DNA from: Membranipora membranacea
Taxonomy: Eukaryota > Bryozoa > Gymnolaemata > Cheilostomatida > Membraniporidae
NCBI GenBank assembly: GCA_914767715.1
Contig: OU612065.1
Location: 26,162,001-26,226,000, forward strand
Length of the DNA: 64,000 nt
Direction of reading: 5' to 3'
Part shown: positions 59,245 to 64,000 of the stretch, in pieces
Numbering within the stretch: position 1 is the first letter of the stretch
Layout of the letters: each line of letters opens with the position of its first letter
Program-made: the position numbers and the translations under genes
Notes under the pieces: model-generated
Told to the model about the DNA's origin: nothing
Databases searched by the model: none
Seen by the model: the letters and a program-made list of their open reading frames with translations, nothing else

Positions 59245-60200
59245 AGGTGTTGGCACTAGTTCAGATAGTAATTAAAATGTTGGACTAGTGGCAACACAGT
59301 TTAAAGTAATAATTTTTAATCTGTCAGCTTGAGTGCCACAAGCAGGGAGGTTAGCCAATAACAGGTATAATTACATAATTACCTTGATATCCTTGTTGTC
59401 AAAATTTTTAATTGTCCAATTAAGTATAATTAAAACTGTTTGTTAATCCTTCACACACATTCCATTGCACTTGTAACAAGTCATCAGGACACACTTGTGG
59501 AATCAGAGAGACAGGAGTCATTGTAAGCTGAGCTAACTTCCTGTCTTTTGCTGCTGATAATGAATGCGGTAAGTTTTCAATTTCGCGAATATTCATTTTT
59601 ATAATGATGGTTGTTTGGGTGGAAGTGCAATCATGATCATTCTTGGACAGAAGAGTGAGGGGGCGGGAAGTTGTAACCTTTTATGCAAAATACTAGATAA
59701 TTGTCCAAATTCCAGTTGTATATTTTCATCAAATTATTTCACCAAACTCTGCTTCAAAGCTCATCATTGTACAGAGTTATTATGCCAAGAATGAGATTGC
59801 CTCGCAAAAAAACCTAAAATTGTCTGGCGCCCTTATTCTATATATAATATACAAACAATGTGAACTCTATCAAATGCAATGAAATTTGGTGTCAGGTCAG
59901 GGATGATTACATAAAATGTCATAAAAATATCTATTCTTGTGACTTTTTATTTGAGCTTATTTGAGCTTCAAATATCTATGTTAGATGACACTGCACTATT
60001 TTTTGCCAAGGTCACCTACTTAAAATTCATCATTGGATCTCAGTAAACATGTCTGGACGATGGAAACTTTCTGCACAATCACCATTTATGATGGGAAGTT
60101 TCGACAAGCTGCAAATTGGCAACGACAAATTCTCGACAACCTAGAAGTCTAAATTTCCAACGATCATAGTTTTCATATAGATCTTATCTTAATTTTACAG
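59245..60200. other. Gene-free stretch, nothing recognised
   Basis: Sequence between the TRIM-like element and the transposon-like fragment. It shows no repeats with clear ends and no coding similarity. Confidence 0.4.
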
Positions 60201-60894
60201 AGTAATGGAGAAGTGGCCTACAGCTTGACTAAGCAGTGCGCTGAAACCAGCTCCAGCACCATGGCTGAGAAGGAGGCTTTTGTGGAGCTTGTCACTGAAG
60301 CCAAGGCTGACCTGGGAGCTAAACTGAAGAGCATCACCACTGATGGCTCAATTTCAATCCGAGCTCACATGAGAAAAAATGAACCAAATATATTGCACGG
60401 GCTTGATGTTTGGCATATGGCCAAAAACATACTAAAAACCTCAACAAAAAGTGCAAAACAAAGGTGACATTGAGAGTTTGAAGGACATCATCAAATTTAT
60501 ATTATTAATGATAAATCAAGTAACAGAAACAGAGCAGTCAGCAAATCTTGTTTTCATATTTCAGATAGCGAGTAACAGGGATGATAGAAAGAAATTAAAA
60601 GGGTCCGGAGCATAGCATCAGTCCGTACCTGGGGATGTATGGTTTAGTCCGCGTTTGTGTTATTTTTAGGTACATAATCCGTTTTGTTTTCTGTGATATA
60701 GGAGGAGAGAAAGTTGCTGCCCTGGATCCCGGAGATCACTAATCACCTTTGGTGGTCGGCTGCAAACTGCGGGGGTGATGCTGAGTTCTTGGTCGAAATG
60801 TTCACAAGTGTCGCCTTTCACGTCATTGATGTCCATAGCGGTTTTCCATTCAACACAAAGTTTAAGAAGTGTCTCCATGACCCCATATCTAGGT
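60201..60894 (+). pseudogene. Broken transposon-like protein, two fragments
   Basis: Fragment 1 (60201-60463), after a TTTTACAG acceptor-like site, encodes SNGEVAYSLTKQCAE, ITTDGSISIRAHMRK and HGLDVWHMAKNILK. Fragment 2 (60702-60894), after ATATAG, encodes LLPWIPEITNHLWWSAANC, GGDAEFLVEMFTS and FKKCLHDPIS. The order and the D.WH.AKN and NHLWW motifs resemble a family of repeated, uncharacterised proteins found in many fish and invertebrate genomes, probably transposon-derived. The frame breaks near 60463 (coding-like sequence DIESLKDIIKF continues one base off) and the two pieces have incompatible phase, so it is non-functional as seen. Confidence 0.5.
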
Positions 60895-62340
60895 AGTTCA
60901 CGATTAAGCTGAGAATTCATACATAGTAGCATTTGGTTAAGGTTATAATCCATTGAGCACAATCCATTCAGTTGCTGCCATCATCAGTATACAATAATGT
61001 TCCATCATTCTTCACAACCTATAAAAAAAAGCAAAGAATAGTTTTCATAACAATTTCAATATCATAGCGCGTTCACTGTATCAGCTTTACCAAATTGCTC
61101 ATTCATCATGAAACTTTTTTAGGGACGCTGACAGGAGTATTGCATGGCTTGAAAGGAGATAGGAGCTCCTTATCAAGGGTTATTATATATATATAATATG
61201 ACCCGTCCCTTGTCCTTATTTAAATCTTGTTGTGTCCCTTCTGTGAACTATTTACAAAACTTCCTGTACCTGGACCATCACTCACTACTACTGAATAGCA
61301 GGCTTTCTGTGGAACAGGGTAAGCACATGTTATTGAGATGATTAATTCTTGGTTGTGTCAAATAAATTCTAAGTACAAGTTGATCAGTTTGGGCAAGGAG
61401 TTGGGTGCCGCAACCAGTGCCGCCTACTGAACCGAAAACCCATTACCGGTAACTTTACCAGCTAATAGCCGGGCTAGGAAAGCTCTCGCTACCACAAAGC
61501 AGGTCCACAATCTATGAGCGTAAGAGAGCAGAGGCTGCTGGTAAGCCTAAGACAAAAGCAACTGGGCATCGCCAACATGCTATCGTAAAAGGCTAGACAT
61601 TCTGCCCTAAAGAAGATGGAAGCTATGATGTGTGGGCTTATATAGTCAAATCTAGGAAGCGTGATTAACCTCCATTCATTTTATCACAATCAGTATTGCT
61701 CTCAATATCAATTTTATTTGCTCTTACTAGAAATTCTTGATGCGTGATCACAATAACTTATATTCTGATCCAAATTCAGTTTCGTTTACTTCTAGGGAAA
61801 ATAATTCTTTTTTTTGACTTGCCATTCATAAATCACATCACTTATTTCTATATCAAAAATTTTGTATGCCTGAATCTCATCCTTACCTATTCACAGTCCT
61901 GTATTTCAAGATTAGTCTGCCAAATATAGTTTTATATTTACGCTGAAAATGTAAGCTGATTCACCTGACTAAGCCAGCAGTTGCATAGACCATTTCGTTC
62001 TTAGTTTCAAAGACTAAGCTGTATTTTCAACAAATGTCATCTGTCCATAATTCTCCTTTCAGATCATGATATGACATATTCCACTAAATTTTAATGTCTT
62101 GAAGATAAAATAGACCGTTGAGAAGCTGTTAATGATCCTGATCATACCTATCCATAGCTATACCAGAGAGGTTTACACCAAAATCCTCAAAAATATGCAA
62201 AACAGATATGGAAGAGTTCTCTCCCCATACAACATGAGAAGACAACTCAATATAGAATTCGTAGAAAGCTTAGAAGAAAACCGAATCCTGAGTTCTGGTA
62301 GATAAGTGCGTGTAAATTGATGGGAATTTAGCAGATTAGC
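60895..62340. other. Gene-free stretch, nothing recognised
   Basis: It contains a TA-rich run near 61187-61200 and no coding similarity or repeat with clear ends. Confidence 0.4.
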
Positions 62341-62440
62341 AATTACTTTTCTTTCTTTTTCCTTTTTTTTCTCCCTTCTTTTCTTTTTCTCTCCTTTTTT
62401 CCTCTTTTTTTTCTTTTTCCCTTTTCCCCCCTTCCACCAA
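62341..62440. repeat. Polypyrimidine tract (CT-rich, ~95 bp)
   Basis: Nearly uninterrupted C/T on the + strand (CTTTTCTTTCTTTTTCC type). On the minus strand it is a polypurine tail lying directly downstream of the tRNA-like unit at 62456-62500. Confidence 0.85.
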
Positions 62441-62455
62441 GAACATTATCCCCCT

Positions 62456-62500
62456 GCTTTGTGCAAGCACGCTAACCATTCAGCCACGCTGCCAATTAGT
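62456..62500 (-). repeat. tRNA-like 5' half (SINE head) on minus strand
   Basis: The minus strand reads GGCAGCGTGGCTGAATGGTT then AGCGTGCTTGCACAAAGCAG, a tRNA acceptor/D-arm-like start with an A box and an anticodon-stem-like CTTGC...GCAG. The T-arm and B box are missing and the sequence passes into the polypurine tract. Confidence 0.5.
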
Positions 62501-63237
62501 AAAATGGTCGATAAACACGGTATGAATATTTGCGTTCAAAAAGTCATTCGTCACAATCGGAATTTGAATTTAATGCCGTTTCCATGGGGCGATTACTCCC
62601 GAAATCCTTACAAAATCGACACATGGAAACATAATGAATGATGTTGTCAATTTTAGATGATAACATCTTTTTAAAAATAAAAACATAATTGTCTTAAGAT
62701 TGTATTCATGCAAGTTCAATACAAAAATATATCAAATCACCAAAAACCTTTTATTTAATTGCCAAGAACTTGTTGATGTGATGGAGCTAGCAGAATAGCC
62801 TACATCGATCTTTTGCGGGAAACAGGGAACCAATTCATCCTCAAGAAAGACAACATATCAGGGAATGAAAGGATTTGGTATAAAAAGTCCTCGTATCTGA
62901 TACAAGTCAGGACTTTTTGGTTAAATGTTTTCTCCTCTTTGTGATATTGAGATATTGTACCATAACTTGTTGATTCTATGATTAACTGGATGCCCAATGT
63001 TCCGACCCCCTGCTGGATGGATGGAAATATGACTGTATAGGAGTTGCTTTGACAACATCAATGTACGCACAACTCTTTACTAGCTAGCCAGAATTTTGCC
63101 GCACTTGTCAATCACAAAGTGACCAAACATTTGAGGCAATTTCTGGTCATACAAGGCGCCCAGGAGTTTTGTAAGCATTTTAAGCATTTTGCAAATTTTT
63201 GTAAGCATTTTGGGAAATTTAGGTTGGCAAGTCTGCT

Positions 63238-63450
63238 GTTGTTCTGATTTTATATAAATATTTACGTTGATGGAAACAATTGAATGATCATCTGATTGAC
63301 ATGAAATGTGTAAGTGACTGTTGTTCTGAGTTTATATATATAAATGTATGTATGTATCTACGTTGATGATGGAAACGATTGAATGATCATGTTATTGATA
63401 TGAATTGAGTGGGTGGCTCGTTTATATAAATATATGTACATACGTTGTAT
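63238..63450. repeat. 82-bp tandem repeat, about 2.5 copies
   Basis: GTTGTTCTGA, TTTATATAAAT, ACGTTGATG-GGAAAC and ATTGAATGATCAT recur in the same order from 63238 and 63320, with a partial third copy from about 63415. Confidence 0.75.
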
Positions 63451-63770
63451 TAACTAACAAGGAAAAATGTATAACAAAAATTTATGTTCATAGTTATTTG
63501 TTGTGTTAACGTTGTAGATTATGGAGACAAGTTAGGCAAAAAACCAGTCTACGAATCAGGTCATGGTGTGAAGTCAGAATCTGGACATGTACTTGTCCTT
63601 AAGTTCTGCCAAAGATGGTTTCACTGCTGCTTTCGAGATCTTGGTAGAAGGTATCTAAAACATTCATAATTTAATAATAGTAATACTTAATTTGAGACGA
63701 TTGATAGGTTATCAGACTATTATTATTGGTGTATCGACAACCTCTTTGGCATAAAAGTCACTTATTCAGT

Positions 63771-63842
63771 TCACAATGCCTATTTTCGGAGTTTCTCCCC
63801 CTTGACCAGAGTGGGGGCAACTCTGAATGTAGGCTTTATCTA
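63771..63842. repeat. Palindromic MITE, family A, copy 5
   Basis: ATTTTCGGAGTTTCTCCCCC is mirrored by GGGGGCAACTCTGAATGTAG, followed by GCTTTATCT. It is a short copy, the only one of the five outside a gene. Confidence 0.6.
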
Positions 63843-64000
63843 ATATTGATTTCTCTCCGCACACTCGGTTGAGACAAAAATAAGATGATAGCATTTAATA
63901 ACCACATGCCGCTGAACAATTTTTGGTGTGCTCCGATGTTGTAGCCATGATCCTTGCCCTGATCCTCTCTCTGAAACTGTATGTCCTTTGAACATATACC

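Overview
The window is nuclear DNA from an animal. It is AT-rich and carries three intron-dense genes with GT-AG splice sites, whose products are specifically metazoan: a DOCK guanine-nucleotide exchange factor, a CLIP microtubule-linker protein and a nitric oxide synthase. Introns are mostly about 0.2-1 kb, and tRNA-derived and inverted-repeat elements are scattered through them. An early-branching or other invertebrate (a sponge, for instance) fits this, but nothing seen fixes the phylum. All exon models below were built by eye from reading frame, splice consensus and remembered family sequences, without transcript data.

Layout. (1) 1125-25232, + strand: the 3' part of a DOCK6/7/8-type gene, 31 exons and about 1,855 codons; the N-terminal part lies left of the window. 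(2) 33988-25869, - strand: a complete CLIP4-type gene of 11 exons and 698 codons with an ankyrin block and three CAP-Gly domains. It is convergent with DOCK, the two stop codons lying about 640 bp apart. (3) 51042-36342, - strand: a nitric oxide synthase gene, 22 exons and about 1,129 codons, head-to-tail with CLIP4. (4) 51.1-64 kb: no convincing host gene. It holds MITE-like elements, tRNA-like SINE pieces, minisatellites, a 1.35 kb LTR-like pair resembling a TRIM element, and a broken transposon-like coding fragment.

The three genes are not an operon. Two act on the cytoskeleton (DOCK on Rho-family GTPases, CLIP4 on microtubules); NOS makes the messenger NO.

The least expected structures are: a ~4.2 kb terminal-inverted-repeat element filling almost all of one NOS intron; a NOS that lacks the FMN-domain autoinhibitory loop and the C-terminal tail but has an extra Ser/Asp-rich insert; a short palindromic MITE family with five copies, four of them inside introns of all three genes; two long foldback elements in CLIP4 introns; and the TRIM-like direct repeat.
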